A stretch of 64,000 nucleotides of DNA. It comes from Heliocidaris erythrogramma. Lineage: Eukaryota > Echinodermata > Echinoidea > Camarodonta > Echinometridae. The stretch spans positions 14,675,174-14,739,173 of the forward strand of contig CM046853.1 in the NCBI GenBank assembly GCA_025617745.1, in the 5' to 3' direction. Made by a program: the position numbers and the translations under genes. The notes beneath the pieces are model-generated. The model ran no database searches. It had not been told where the DNA came from and saw only the letters and a program-made list of their open reading frames with translations. Numbering within the stretch: position 1 is the first letter of the stretch; every line of letters begins with the position of its first letter. This document shows positions 46,501-57,364 of the stretch, in pieces.

Positions 46501-49500
46501 GACTATTCACAAAATACTATTTGTCACAAGAGAGTCTTGCAGGTAAACTTTATAACGTATAACCTCAAATGACCTTTGACCATATCATGTCATCCAAAGG
46601 CATCATAACGTGAAGGTACCCTCAGTGCAAATATGACCCAAGTTAGGTTGTAATCAAAGCAACTGGTGTGAATTTATTTGTCAAAAGCGAGTCTTGCAGG
46701 TAAACTTTAACATATGAAAAGAGAGTCTTGCAGGTAAACTTTAACATGACCTCAAATGACCTTTGACATCATCATGTGACCTCCGACAACACAATAGCAT
46801 GGAGATGCCCCTAGTGCTTCTATCACCCAAGTGTGGCTGCCAATGCAGTAACAGTTGCCAAGTAATGCATCATAAGAGCGTCTTGCAGGTAAACTTTAAC
46901 GTTTGTGATGGACGGACAACGGACGACGGACGGACGCCATTTGGATCCCTTAGTCTCGCCTTCACCTCCGGTGGGCGAGACAACAAAGTGAATATGGACA
47001 AAAATGGGAGGGGGGGGGAGAAATTATGACATAGTCTCTAAGCCCCAATCAATGATGCAAACCACTTTCATTTCTTTTATTCTTAATGAATAATTTCTTT
47101 CAAAATGACAAAGGTTTGCATCATTACCCTGTCAAAATATTCTTCAAACACTTTTTTTTTCAAGTTTATTCCCTAGTCACATTTTTAAGTGACAATCTCT
47201 AAACTACCAATTGAATCATATTATGATTTTTTTCCATGCTACTTCAATTTTTGTACATGATTAGAATATCAAACTTACTTCATCCAATCTAACAAATGCT
47301 TAATATATAAAACTTACTTCATAAGCAACCACTGCTTCCCTGCAGGCAAAACCATGCATCGCATGGTCAGAATAAAGCCCTCCACATGAATAGCAGAATG
47401 TGCATTTGCAGGGACACGTCGTGAAGTTGCAGCCACATATCTTCTCAATAGGATTGTTACACTTGGGACATTTTTTGTATTTGACCAGGCCAACGATGCT
47501 TGCGTTCTCAGCATTCACATACTTCACTGAAAGAAAAACAACAGAACATTACTTACTACATAATGAAGTTTTTAGCAAGAGCAAATTATTTACCCAGTAG
47601 ATATAAAACTATTCTCAGCAAACTCATGTGACTTGCATCCTCTGTGCTATAATGACTTACCAGTCTACATCAGTGCAATATTCTATTGGTTAGTATAGGT
47701 CTATTAGCAGCAAATTTCAAGACTCTTTAACATTTTGAGTGTACACATTAAATTATATGGTCACAGGTGAAGTATTTTAATGTATTTCTGAAATATCTTA
47801 TCTTTTCATCTTCCATTAAATATTAATTCAGCTAATGAATTTTGACTGAAAGTTGTTCACTGTTTCATTAAACCCTACAAGAACATGGGCTTGGGATCCA
47901 CACCCTGATTTAGGAACGTTATCTATACACTGCAGGGCCCTCAGGAAAAACAGTATTGATGCTGATGGGGCTTCCCTGGGTAAACATTATTAGTATATCA
48001 CATACTAAGAGGTTTTATCTGACCATCTGGTCCTTACAAGATATCCGGGCACATCAAGAGTTTTTGCAGGAAATAACATCACATGATTATGCATAAAAAG
48101 AAGCAATGCCTCTATTAGTTACTGATTTAACATATTTTATAATCTAAAGATGCACTTAAGGAGAGGAATAAACAGCCTCAGGCACCCTTCAGAGTTGTTC
48201 AGGCATAAAACAGACTTTTTAGAGATGTATATCACCTACATGCAATGCAGAAGAAAATAGTGTGATGTACACTTACAGACAACAGCATTCTCTGCTCTGT
48301 ATGTAGCAGCTTGGACACAAGTGGCCGGCCAGTGGACTTCTTGCATGCATTTTGTACACCAGGCGAAGCCACATTCACAAGTGATGCTCACTCCATTTGA
48401 TGTTGAATCAGTGAATCTACCCACACGTCCACATCCTTTATTGGGACACCACTGCAGACACCTGTCAGCAGCTACTGTAGCATTGATCTTCTGTTGTAAA
48501 TGGAAGGATGCGAACTTGTATGGCACAAGAGACATCAGGATCACCTGGTCAACTGGCACCTTACAGTTGAATTCCTTCAGAGAGTTAAAATGAGACAATG
48601 TCTGATTACTCCACAGTACAGTACAGTGAATTAGTACATCAAAATTTCTCTATTTCAAATGATACATGTAAAAGCAAATATCATTCTCCTTTATAATGAA
48701 CAATAACACTATTATAATGACAATAATTTGTTCATGTAAATTGCATATCACCTATAACATCCATATGTGCTTCCAGAGGGGTCTAGATATGTAAGTTTAG
48801 CTCCAGTAGTATCAGTGCACAGTGCATTTCAAGGAATAAATCCTGCTGGCAGTGGCGGATCTAGCCGGATTAGACACAATACATTCTATAGGCCCGCTTT
48901 GTTTGTGCACAATGGCGGGCCCGTAGAATGTATTGTGTCTTACCAGGCTAGATCCGCCACTGCCTGCTGGTACCCATTAAATACCTAGGTGGAGAGAGGC
49001 AACTGTGGATAAAATGCCTTGTCTATGGACATATGCACCAGGCAGAGATTTGAACCCTCCACCTTTTGATTGAGAATCGAATGAATGAACCACTTTACCA
49101 TGATTTTTCCTATGTTACTTGATAACACTATTAAATCTTTCTGTAAATTTGATCTTATTGACTTACTGGACAGGTGATATGGGGATCTCCCTGTGACACC
49201 TTGGCAATCAGATATCCTTTCCAGCATTCATCACAGCACAAGTGGTTGCAAGCCTGCAGACAGGTACCAGGAGACACCTCAGAGACACTGGAATAGCAGA
49301 TCCTGCAGACACCTTCAAGGTTCTCGCATGACGTAGGGATCAGTCTTCCGCTGGTATCTTCTTTTTGTTTCTCATCATCAGATGCAAGAATCTACACAAG
49401 AAAAAATAAAGTTATGAGTGATGTACAGTATTATGATAAATCACGAAAGCAGAAAAGGATGGGACACATAGTATTGATCAGAGTAAGTTTTAACTGAAAT

Positions 49501-52500
49501 ACTTTTTTTGAAGTATGATATGTACATGTATCAAGATATTAGTGTAATTTTGCATTATCAGATTTCCAGTGTCAAATTTACAATGAGTATATATGAATTT
49601 TTTTTCAAAGACAAGTGTAGATAATGACTCCTTTTTGCCATTAAAACAGCCTTCTCATCTGGTTTACAGTCCTTTTCAGGACTTCACACTTTCAAGAAAG
49701 ATTACTTCTACACTCTCTGAATTTCTATTTCGCCTTTCCTTTTCTTCTCCTCTCAACTTTTCTCCACTTTCTTCTTCTTACTCAATAGTCCTTTTCAGGA
49801 CTAACGACATGGTGAACCGTAAGTCTTTTCCATGTTATCAGTACCACCATGCAAAGCTCTACCTTCAAAGATCATCAAAAAAAAAATTGATGAATCAAGT
49901 TGGTTTGTGTCAGATTAGTTACCCATTTCCATATCTGCTGCTGTGACTGTATCTCTATATCCCAATTCAAGGAAGCAACAACAGTAGTGAGGAAAATATG
50001 TTTCACATATCTCATTTTGGTTGGATGGGAAGTGTTGAGCTCACATAGCCGCCTACAAGAAGAAATTTCAATAATTAATCACCTTAAATGCTATATCTAC
50101 TTCACTGCTAATGACAGTTGAATACCATATCTGCTGTTTCTCAAAATCAACTAATTTTACTCCTGGATTCTCCAATTTTTTTGGTTATTTTTCATATCAT
50201 GCATTTACCTATATGTAGCTTGGTTATCTATCATTTATTCATCAGTCTATGAGGATCATGAAAATATTATGTGAGTTTAATCCTCCTTAAATGAAAAATA
50301 AGCCTGATTGAGACTAACCAGTCTTAAATGTCTTGGAATGACATTAGAGCAGTAACTATAGGCTACTGATAAATCAATATAGATACTTTCATAATTGCCT
50401 TATATATTCTTGCCAAAAGTACAGGTGAAATTATTTCTGAAATTAAGTTGATATTCATCTACAATTCATACAAATAAGCTACTCACCTACATGTATTTTC
50501 CACTTTGTTTGCAACAACATCTACAATTCTCTCAATTGAATCTGACAAACATTTGATCTCCCCTTGATATCCATAAATGACTTTCTCAGCATCCATCTGA
50601 TTAAATCTCTCCCCAATAACTGTTGCTGAAACTCCCACATCTTGACAAGCTCCGAGCTTTGGGAGGGAATAGATTGTGAAAACCTGGTATCCAGATGAAA
50701 CCAATTTTTCTGACAAGTTGGACCCACATTTCCAGGTTATGGGTAGTTTGCTGATAACTCTATCTGTGATGTCAATAGCAAATCGACGAGGAAAGCAGTA
50801 GGCCTCTTGATAATTTTCACGAAATTCGCCTTTGAGGAATTCAGGTAGGAGGTTGTCTGCAGAAATCACAAGCTTTACAAGAGCATTGTCTTCTACCTCC
50901 AAGGTACATGTATTTGATTTTTCATGTTCTTCAAGTTCAATCTGAAATTTGCGCTCCTTGGTGCATGCACCCTGAGGAGAACGGTTATTTCTTTTAGACA
51001 CAGAATGTGCGGTCTGCTGATCCACGGCTACTGCAAACATTCCAAAGACAGATGTGACCTCTGACCTTGGAATGCATGTGACTTCATCCATCACCTCCCA
51101 GTCATCATCATATCCACTCCAGTCATCTCCAGGGTCCAACTCTCTTAGAGAGTGTAGGTCATCTAATATGTCTTGAGATATTTTCTTGTTTCTTTTCTTT
51201 GTTCCTTGCTTGGTTGCCTGGGCAGCTGTTTGGAAATACAGAAAGAGATAAAGAATGCATAAATGAAAGCAAATATTGCCAAAGGCTTATTAAAATACAG
51301 AAATCAGTTTGTAATCAATAAGAATATTAAATTACACTTTTTTATAGCTTCTTCTACAATACAACCACAAAAAATTACAACATGAATTCTGAAGAATTAG
51401 TCCAAAGTTTTAAAGATAAAGTTGAGTTCTGGGGCCTAGCTGTAACAAAAAGAGATAAATCAATCTTAGGATTGATATCAATCGTAAGTCTATGGCAAAC
51501 CATGTACTGAAGAGTTACAGGCGATCGTAAGTTTGATTGTATTTCTTTATGTTACAGGCCCCTGGTCATGCGATTACATTGTGAAAGAAACTGTCTCAAA
51601 GCAATAGGCCATTTTCGTAATGCATTCAAATTTAATGCTTTCCTCTTTGTCAAACTCCTAGTAACGAACTATTACATCCACCTGTTACAAGTCATTGTAT
51701 TAATAGTCAGAATGCAGATTGCATACATTAAGTGTTGCTAGGTTGGGCAAGCCAAAATGTTTGTCCAACCTAGCAACACTTAATGTATGCAATTCACATT
51801 CTGACTTTTGAAAAAGAATAGGTTTTTACAGGTGAATGTAATAGTTTGTCACTAGGCAAACGTGTATAAATTTGAATACGTTACGAAAATGGCCTATTGG
51901 GAAAGGTTGATCATGTCTACATAAGACCAGTGTATAATGTGAGGTTTTGGAATCATCAAAATGATAAGAAGTTGATGCATTATTACTGAAAAGCACATGT
52001 ATGCACTGCACACAGAAATAGGTACGTGGGACTGCACACACATGTGGCATAAATATTCGGCCCGAACACCAGTTATTTCTCGTTGTAGTTTGAATATGAG
52101 GGCATATGAAGAGAAATCTTGAATGGGACGTTTTTACTACTGTGCCAGTCAGCAAAAAGTTTTTGTAACTGCCTATTGAGAACACATTTGGTATGCACCT
52201 GTAGGGTACAGGTATACTGTCCCCCGTTTCTTTTGGTGCAATATTCATGGATGATATTTCATGGCTGGTTGCGCAGAGATCGATTTAGGTAACTGGGTCA
52301 AAACCCACTTGCGCTAACTCCAATGTCGAGATGGGTCAGGCTTATCCAAGGGATCATTCAAGAATCTCCATTCCTGAGAATTCGGGGCCTAAACTCTTTC
52401 CAAGTGGTTCTTCCTGACAGATAGCCTTTACGTATTTGGCGTCTTGCAAGACCCCCATGCTTCCCCGAATATGTTTCTGTCGTGGATGAATCTTTTTAAT

Positions 52501-54069
52501 GTTGTGATAATTCGATCACCGCCCATCATATCTGGCTGTATGCACCAACATGGTCATTGAACAGAATCCATAAACATGATTTGATAAACAATTTTGACAG
52601 AAAGAACTCTTTCTTGTTTCTTGTTCCATCCCCCACTCACCTTCTCAGTTGGCACAATTGGGTTTTGACCAAGTTACTTAAAATGGCCTTTGTGCAGCCA
52701 ACCATTAATATCATTCAATGATTATGGTATCAAAAGAAGCATGGCTAAATACTTTACAAGTATTTACCGGTACTCTACATGTACATGTACGTTCACATTT
52801 AATACCCACTTTTAAAACAATAGGCAATTATAAAAGTGTTAAGTTTTTTTCTGACTCACTCTGTACAATGTTCTTCCAAACTGACATGAAAGGAATGAGA
52901 AAGCTCACAAATTATTTTTCACTTTTCCCAGCTAGAACTCCAACATTCTATTCTATCAAATTAAAAAATGACAGTATGAAACAAAATTAATCAGAAAACT
53001 GTGAACCACTAACCAATATTTTCATCACTTGTATCATCCATTCCATGAGATCTGCCTCTTTTAGCGAATGTGTACAATGTATGCTTTGGTGCAGCCACAT
53101 TGACCTCATAGCTAACGTTTACCGCAAAGGCTTCTTCTTGGATGCCAGTCCTCTTATCCACTTTCACCTTCTTTTTCTGTCGTCTTCGTCGATTCTTGGT
53201 CCCAAAGTCGTCATCCTCTACTACCAGTTGGTCAGCGGATGGATCTGTCTCCTTCCTGACAAGATCTGCCGTTCTCGCGTATGTCTTCTTAGGAGAGCAT
53301 TTAGCCTTTGCTGACATGGAATCATAGACAGCTGTGCAGTCGTTATCATTTGGGTTGCCAACACCAATGTGATGTTCACTTACAGTAATGCGGTTGCCAC
53401 GACAGCAGACACTACCAATTTCCTTTTTTAGGGAGTCAACAACTTCCCATCGCTTATTTTTGTTGAGGGAAAATGGAAGTACAGCCTCCTTACAGAATCC
53501 TATACAAAAAGACAAGCAATATGACACAACAGTCAAATAAATATGCTTCAAAAAAACGTAAAGTGAGATCTTTACACAAACAATTCCTTAGCAACAAAGT
53601 TGATCTGAAAAATTGGAATGATTACTGACATCTTTATTCAATATGTAGTTTTCTTCTGAGGACCAAAGCAAGTTCATGAATTCCACTTGAATTTAAAACA
53701 AAATAATGCAACACAAATACAACATAATTAACACAAACGACAGGGATCCTAAAAGCAGGCATATGCTGAAAAACCAACATTCTTGAAAAAACCCAAATAG
53801 ATTCCAGTTCTAAAAAATAAACAAAGAAAGTATATAAGACAAAAACATTGATTTATCTATCAAAGTGTACCTTTCAGGTTTAATGCTCTGTTCTGCAGAT
53901 GATTCTCAACCACTGATGAAGCCTGCTTCTGTGCCCTTTTGACCTTCACATCAGTGGTTGCCTTCACAACAATGTTCTGACTAGAATGGATAGTCTTCTG
54001 AGACTCAACTGATCTTCTCACACTATGACCAGTGCTGACACCAAAGCGAGTTCCTTCTCGTCGCACCAT
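43385..54069 (-). CDS. RBR-type E3 ubiquitin ligase (RING1-IBR-RING2), complete, 11 coding exons
   Basis: RBR ligases pass ubiquitin from an E2 to a catalytic Cys in RING2, then to substrate. Exons join in phase: 54069-53871, 53499-53014, 51225-50487, 50052-49923, 49391-49167, 48574-48277, 47526-47318, 45198-45073, 44693-44523, 44142-44023, 43543-43385. Total 954 codons including stop, 953 residues. The long N-terminal half (1-518) has a basic, low-complexity part with NRRRRQKKKVKV and a folded-looking part (about 300-518) I cannot assign. RING1 about 540-600, IBR about 624-680, RING2 about 708-740, then a helical C-terminal part (763-953). The start is supported by an in-frame TAA 12 nt upstream. 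The IBR has an HWPATC element common in invertebrate RBR proteins. The subfamily (Ariadne-like or a lineage-specific group) is not settled. Confidence 0.93.
43544..44022 (-). other. RBR ligase intron 10
   Basis: A+T-rich; nothing organised seen. Confidence 0.7.
44023..44142 (-). CDS. RBR ligase coding exon 10
   Basis: 40 codons, residues 862-901 (AYSVLEFLEILLESSPPCNL then a KRQLYQHKTRLVFI helix). Phase 0 on both sides; donor GTAAGT. Confidence 0.85.
44143..44522 (-). other. RBR ligase intron 9
   Basis: A+T-rich; nothing organised seen. Confidence 0.7.
44523..44693 (-). CDS. RBR ligase coding exon 9
   Basis: 57 codons, residues 805-861, charged and helical (ALALEKNSEESNRQAP, GMKLLEEIKELFKRSSDFLL). 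Phase 0 on both sides. Confidence 0.85.
44694..45072 (-). other. RBR ligase intron 8
   Basis: A+T-rich apart from a C14 tract at 44883. Confidence 0.7.
45073..45198 (-). CDS. RBR ligase coding exon 8
   Basis: 42 codons, residues 763-804 (TFEFDQTPMEHVYQLSVMHH and on to RSLQAHKLADKV). Helical C-terminal region. Phase 0 on both sides; donor GTAAGT. Confidence 0.85.
45410..46315. mobile_element. Hairpin-ended element with ~150-bp repeats
   Basis: Degenerate repeats of about 150 bp, each with a CCTTTGAC word, AAAATCTAATCAGATCG and AAGTTAATGG.TCAAAT. TGACCTTTGACCT is perfect at 45951-45963, with one-mismatch forms at 45518 and 45653. A GGATGGACGGAC spacer (about 46252) leads to a terminal hairpin ATGCCTCCAGCACCACC / GGTGGGCGAAGGCAT (46281-46315). 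A mariner-type MITE is nested at about 46005-46176. RBR intron 7. Confidence 0.65.
46005..46176. mobile_element. Degenerate mariner-type MITE nested in the repeat array
   Basis: Left end GTCAAACCTGC and right end CCAGGTTTCACTG, then TA. Interior repeats GACCACCTG and AAAGACC, as in the 2231-2408 element, of which this is an older relative. Confidence 0.65.
46540..46981. mobile_element. Second hairpin-ended repeat element
   Basis: Three or four copies of a segment with GAGTCTTGCAGGTAAACTTT, plus TGACCTTTGACC at 46570 and TGACCTTTGACA at 46757. Then comes a GGACGACGGACGGACG spacer (46921-46936), ending in a hairpin with perfect 8-bp stems GTCTCGCC / GGCGAGAC (46953-46981). Confidence 0.65.
47318..47526 (-). 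CDS. RBR ligase coding exon 7 (RING2, catalytic)
   Basis: 209 nt, residues 693-762. CPKCNNPIEKICGCNFTTC then PCKC and FCYSCGG, the RING2/Rcat pattern. The catalytic Cys is expected in the GCN segment, which is present. Followed by a His/Cys pair (DHAMHGFAC) that completes zinc binding. Confidence 0.94.
47527..48276 (-). other. RBR ligase intron 6
   Basis: 750 bp A+T-rich; nothing organised seen. Confidence 0.7.
48277..48574 (-). CDS. RBR ligase coding exon 6 (end of RING1, IBR)
   Basis: 298 nt, residues 594-693. The IBR zinc-binding pattern is complete: CLQWCPNKGC, ITCECGFAWCTKC and HWPATC. Ends phase 1 with donor GTAAGT. Confidence 0.94.
48850..48962. mobile_element. 113-bp hAT-type MITE with perfect 8-bp target duplication
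   Basis: Ends CAGTGGCGGATCTAGCC / GGCTAGATCCGCCACTG (with one inserted A/C pair) and an almost fully palindromic interior (GACACAATACATTCTA and its inverse). Flanked by CCTGCTGG at 48842-48849 and 48963-48970. The 8-bp duplication assigns it to hAT. Intron 5 of the ligase gene. Confidence 0.92.
49167..49391 (-). CDS. RBR ligase coding exon 5 (RING1)
   Basis: 75 codons, residues 519-593. RING1 ligands in order: VCRIC, CLQACNH, LCCDEC, ITCP; the last Cys comes from exon 6 (EFNC). Donor GTAAGT, phase 0. Confidence 0.93.
49392..49922 (-). other. RBR ligase intron 4
   Basis: A+T-rich. AGTCCTTTTCAGGACT-like words occur at about 49668 and 49788, no clear element. Confidence 0.6.
49923..50052 (-). 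CDS. RBR ligase coding exon 4
   Basis: 130 nt, residues 475-518. Found by phase: it starts in phase 2, matching exon 3, and ends in phase 0, matching exon 5. Codes LCELNTSHPTKMRYVKHIFL and ends QSQQQIWKW. Acceptor TTTCTTCTTGTAG is strong; donor GTAACT is weaker. Confidence 0.75.
50053..50486 (-). other. RBR ligase intron 3
   Basis: A+T-rich; nothing organised seen. Confidence 0.7.
50487..51225 (-). CDS. RBR ligase coding exon 3
   Basis: 739 nt, residues 229-475. Starts with a Lys-rich stretch and an acidic DPGDDWSGYDDDWEVMDE. The second half (LVISADNLLPEFLKGEF, FPRRFAIDITDRVI) looks like a folded domain I do not recognise. Ends phase 2. Confidence 0.88.
51602..51899. mobile_element. 298-bp foldback MITE
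   Basis: Arms read inward from CAATAGGCCATTTTCGTAA / TTACGAAAATGGCCTATTG and pair over their whole length. The inner 35 bp are almost perfect (TTGCATACATTAAGTGTTGC then TAGGTTGG and inverse), with the loop near 51755. No clear target duplication. RBR intron 2. Confidence 0.85.
51900..53013 (-). other. RBR ligase intron 2, remainder
   Basis: No gene or organised repeat seen. Confidence 0.65.
53014..53499 (-). CDS. RBR ligase coding exon 2
   Basis: 486 nt, residues 67-228. Basic clusters RRRRQKKKVKVDKRTG suggest nuclear localisation or nucleic-acid contact. Phase 1 in and out. Donor GTTAGT is weak. Confidence 0.82.
53500..53870 (-). other. RBR ligase intron 1
   Basis: A+T-rich; nothing organised seen. 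Confidence 0.7.
53871..54069 (-). CDS. RBR ligase coding exon 1
   Basis: 199 nt, residues 1-66. Starts MVRREGTRFGVSTGHSVRRS; basic and probably disordered. Donor GTACAC, phase 1. Confidence 0.8.
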
Positions 54070-54129
54070 GTTCTTGCTTGTTTATAGTTCCCCTTACTGA
54101 GTGAGAGAAGAGTGCCTACACTTCTGCCC

Positions 54130-54746
54130 CTATATAAATAGAAGATGAAAGCAGGAATAATCATAAACAAGCCATTTAATCATTAAACGCACTGGGTGCG
54201 GACTGACTGGATATATTTGCCCTCCCAATATTTTCTGTGGGGGGCAACTACCCCCCTACCCCCCCTCTAGCTCTCCCAGGATTGGTACCCCAGGGAGGGG
54301 GTGCAAGGTGCGGGGTAATTGTCCCCGGGGTAATTGTCCGGACCAGGGCCGGGGGTGTTGTCCAGACACGATTCTGATTTAGCCGTTTTGATTTGCATTT
54401 TTACAACATGTACTTAACTTGTTAGATATTTTTTAAGGTATTATTTATCTTCATCTAGTACTACTAGTAGTATCTTCATTTACAGAGCAAAAAACATTTG
54501 TTTTGTAACTAGGCCTGTTAGGCCTATCAGCATATTTTATTTACACTGGCGATTATACTCGGAATTATCATGACATGATTATTATTAGATACAGTCAGTA
54601 CATCTGACATCAATCAACTCACTTAAACTTTAAAGTTAAACCTTTTTCCAAAAGTTAAATGATGCCGCTTGCTGAAGCCAAAGGTCCCTTTTTCCAGCTC
54701 CTTTTTGAGATGCTCGGTATACCGGTAAAGTCAAGATGATGCTTAC
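54130..54746 (-). other. Possible 5' UTR intron and C/G-tract scrap
   Basis: Contains a C/G-rich stretch 54230-54370 (CCCCCCTACCCCCC, GGGGTAATTGTCC twice) that resembles the C-tract MITE interiors. No coding region. Confidence 0.4.
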
Positions 54747-54850
54747 TGGTTTTCACACACCAGCTGTCTCCCCTACGGCACGATGGTGATTGGTGACGGT
54801 ATTCGAGGAATCTTCTTTCTTCTCCGACGCCACCCAGATCGCGTCTGCTT
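54747..54850 (-). other. Possible non-coding first exon of the RBR ligase gene
   Basis: A donor AAACCA/GTAAGC lies at 54747/54746. A pyrimidine-rich acceptor TTTCATCTTCTATTTATATAG just before 54130 would join this exon to the one holding the start codon. The 5' limit is placed about 30 bp below the TATA-like box. Inference only. Confidence 0.35.
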
Positions 54851-54868
54851 GTCAAATGCCATCGCAGC

Positions 54869-54880
54869 TATATATTTATA
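54869..54880 (-). promoter_or_regulatory. TATA-like box for the RBR ligase gene
   Basis: On the minus strand TATAAATATATA, about 800 bp upstream of the start codon and about 30 bp before the proposed non-coding exon. The region is A+T-rich, so a chance match is possible. Confidence 0.3.
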
Positions 54881-55309
54881 GTCTTTTATTTTTTAAGTTT
54901 TAAGTTATTCATATTTTTTTATTTTAATAATAGCAGACGTTATCGGTTGCAGAACAATTGTGCAATGCCAAGTTCTCATTGAGATATGACATCATCATTA
55001 ACATTTGTTTGGGTTAAGGCAAAGAGTTTAAATACGAAGAGTGCTCAGTGCCGAAATAAAGCACGCTTATATAAGTACATGTCGATCGGCCCAGAGGGAA
55101 AGGTTATAGTCTTAATCAAGATATTTGTATTTTTGTATTTTCTTTATTTTTGTCTTCTTTTTCTGGACAGCGCTTTTGCCTTTTGGTAAAGCCGTAACTA
55201 AAGGGCATAATCTTGATATTGTCCCTTCAAATACAAACTTATGTCCCAAAACCAGATAGGAATCAACTCTAACTGCACCAGGGAGGAGAGGGAGAGAGTT
55301 CAGAGGGGG

Positions 55310-55400
55310 GCCTCGGACTAGATGTTTGTATTTTTGTTAAAGTTATTTGCTATGAAATTTCTATTAATATTTATGTGATGATGGGGGGGGGGGGGGGGTC
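55310..55400. repeat. G-tract
   Basis: G16 at 55383-55398 next to a GGAGAGGGAGAGAG run at about 55284. Confidence 0.8.
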
Positions 55401-55677
55401 CAAACATTTTCCCTGATATTAAGCTCTATATGAGCAAACACTGCGATATCTGACGGGAATGTCGAGAAAATTTATTTAAAAATAATAATGTGCTATCTTT
55501 ATTTTTCTATTAAATCAGAATATATCATTTGATATGATTTATGTAAATTATAGGGATTATAGACCTGCAATGTAATTTTATTAACCTTATTCTTTTAAAA
55601 TTCAAGACAGAAAAGGCTTTAATAAAATGAGATTGCGTGCGAGCAATTCCTTACATAAATATAAAGATTAAATTAAG

Positions 55678-55939
55678 AGTGGCGTATCCAAGATTATATA
55701 TCCAGGAATATACGTGCCCCTATGTGCCAGCCAAAACCAAATCTGGCATGTCTTAGTTACACATCGAATGAAAGGAAATGTGTACCCCCCCCCCCCCCCC
55801 CCCGCACAGAAAGAATCTGAAAACTGTGATATTTTTTTTTCCTTGCTTGTCCTAAAATTCAAAATAGAATGCATCTGATGATTGCTTTGTGCGTCAGGCG
55901 TGAGCCTCTCCCCTCCCCCTGCATTCCTGGATACGCCAC
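55678..55939. mobile_element. C/G-tract MITE
   Basis: Ends AGTGGCGTATCCA / TGGATACGCCAC, with a C18 tract (about 55786-55803) inside. Same family of ends as 6155-6417. No clear target duplication. Confidence 0.6.
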
Positions 55940-56770
55940 CAATATAACCAACTTATACGGTAAGTTATTTGTAATATTCTGCTGTAGAAATGTGAGACGG
56001 CAGGCGAAGAAAACAGTATAGGGGCTTGCTCTGAAGCCATCACCAACGCGATAGGTCCTTACCGATTGTACGAAAAGGGTGGGGGGGGGGGGGGGGATGG
56101 CCTCCGTGTAACCAACAATAGCAGCTGATGATATAATTTATTTATTATCAGTCCTATTCTGTCTTTGTAGGAATGTCCCATTACATTTGCCCCAGTTCTC
56201 TTAGTCTCTCTCTCCTCCCCCTCTCATTTTTTCTCATACTCTCTTATTCTCTCTGACAACCGATCTGTAAAAAATAAATTGAGGACAAAATAATGATCTC
56301 TTATTTTTTTTATTTGTGTTTTTATTAGGAAATCAACAGAAATCACAAAAATTACAAGTGATTTACATGATTAAAAACAAATTCACTGAGCAAAAAAAAA
56401 AAAAACCCAACAGAAACAAACATTAAAAATAAAGCAATTGGAACAAAATTTAAAAAAAATAAAAAAAAAATAAAAAATAAATATCTATTATTGCTTTTTC
56501 CCCAATGAGATCGACCACCAACACTATGCAATCCTATTCTTCACATCCATGACATAATAGCAGGGGCGGATCAAGAGGGGGCGAATCGGCCGTGGCCCCC
56601 TTCTTGAAACCCAGGTTGGCATATACGGACTCTTGCCTAAATTGTGAAAAAACAGAACCCGGATCGAGCACCAAATTTAGTTGGGGAGCCCACGAGACTA
56701 TAACAATGCCGTGAAAAACTTGTAAAGAGGCCCACCCCGCAATACTGACGTGACAGTCCGGGCATCGCTC
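55940..56770. other. Intergenic, low-complexity
   Basis: G15 at about 56080, poly-A-rich 56390-56480, and a CAGGGGCGGATCAAGAGGGG fragment at 56562 that looks like a broken end of the same C/G-tract family. No gene seen. Confidence 0.6.
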
Positions 56771-57112
56771 AGTGGCGGATTTAGGGGGCTTTAAAAAAAA
56801 TTGTATCCCCCTTTTAGAACTGATAACTTTTTTTGCTTGTCAGAGAATTATGGAGGAAAACTGATAAAATCTGATACCCTATACACCCCTTCACTGAGCG
56901 ACTTTCGGAGGGCTGGCGAGAAGAAAAATATTTGCCACCCCTCCCCCCCCCCTTCCCTACTGAGCAACTTTTGGAGGGCTGGCGAAAAATCCCCCAACTG
57001 ATTTTTGGAGAGCTGGCGAGAAGTAAAAATACAAATCTCTCTTCAAGCGGTTCCCCAAAGTTGACAGCCCTGCATTTTGTGCCGACACCCTTTTACTATA
57101 TACGCCCTTGTC
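56771..57112. mobile_element. Relative of the 38224 element
   Basis: Starts CAGTGGCGGATTTAGGGGG. It shares CTTGTCAGAGAATTATGGAG, ACTGAGCGA and GGAGGGCTGGCGA with 38345-38450. Here the GGAG.GCTGGCGA unit repeats three times. The minisatellite of the other copy is missing. The right end (TATACGCCCTTG, about 57112) is tentative. Confidence 0.5.
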
Positions 57113-57119
57113 ATAGAAT

Positions 57120-57364
57120 GTCAGTGTCATACTCATATCCATAACAGGGTTCAGAAGCCCCCCACTACATTGCCGGTCTCTCGGGACTGTCGGTGCCAAA
57201 GACAAGCAAACGACGAACAGCAAGCAAAAAACATTGATGAGCCAAGTTTTGACAAACTGACATAGTTCTATCGGCAACGCCACCGGCAACGCCACCAACT
57301 CGATCGGGATCGCAGAAGGGTAGACCGAGCCTAGATAGTGCCGCTCAGCTGCTTGCATGAACAT
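57120..57364 (-). CDS. Weak candidate 5' exon, unrecognised
   Basis: Open frame from ATG at 57364 with a GC-richer composition and a hydrophobic stretch (VFCLLFVVCLSLAP) that could be a signal peptide or anchor. Upstream (57590-57650) is CpG-rich, with an inverted CCAAT box and CACGTG. The C-terminal part runs into the 56771 element, so any gene would be broken or spliced before it. Could easily be chance. Confidence 0.2.

Noticed and set aside
57077-57265. Plus-strand frame opposite the weak 57 kb candidate
   Set aside because: Shadow frame without any recognisable feature.
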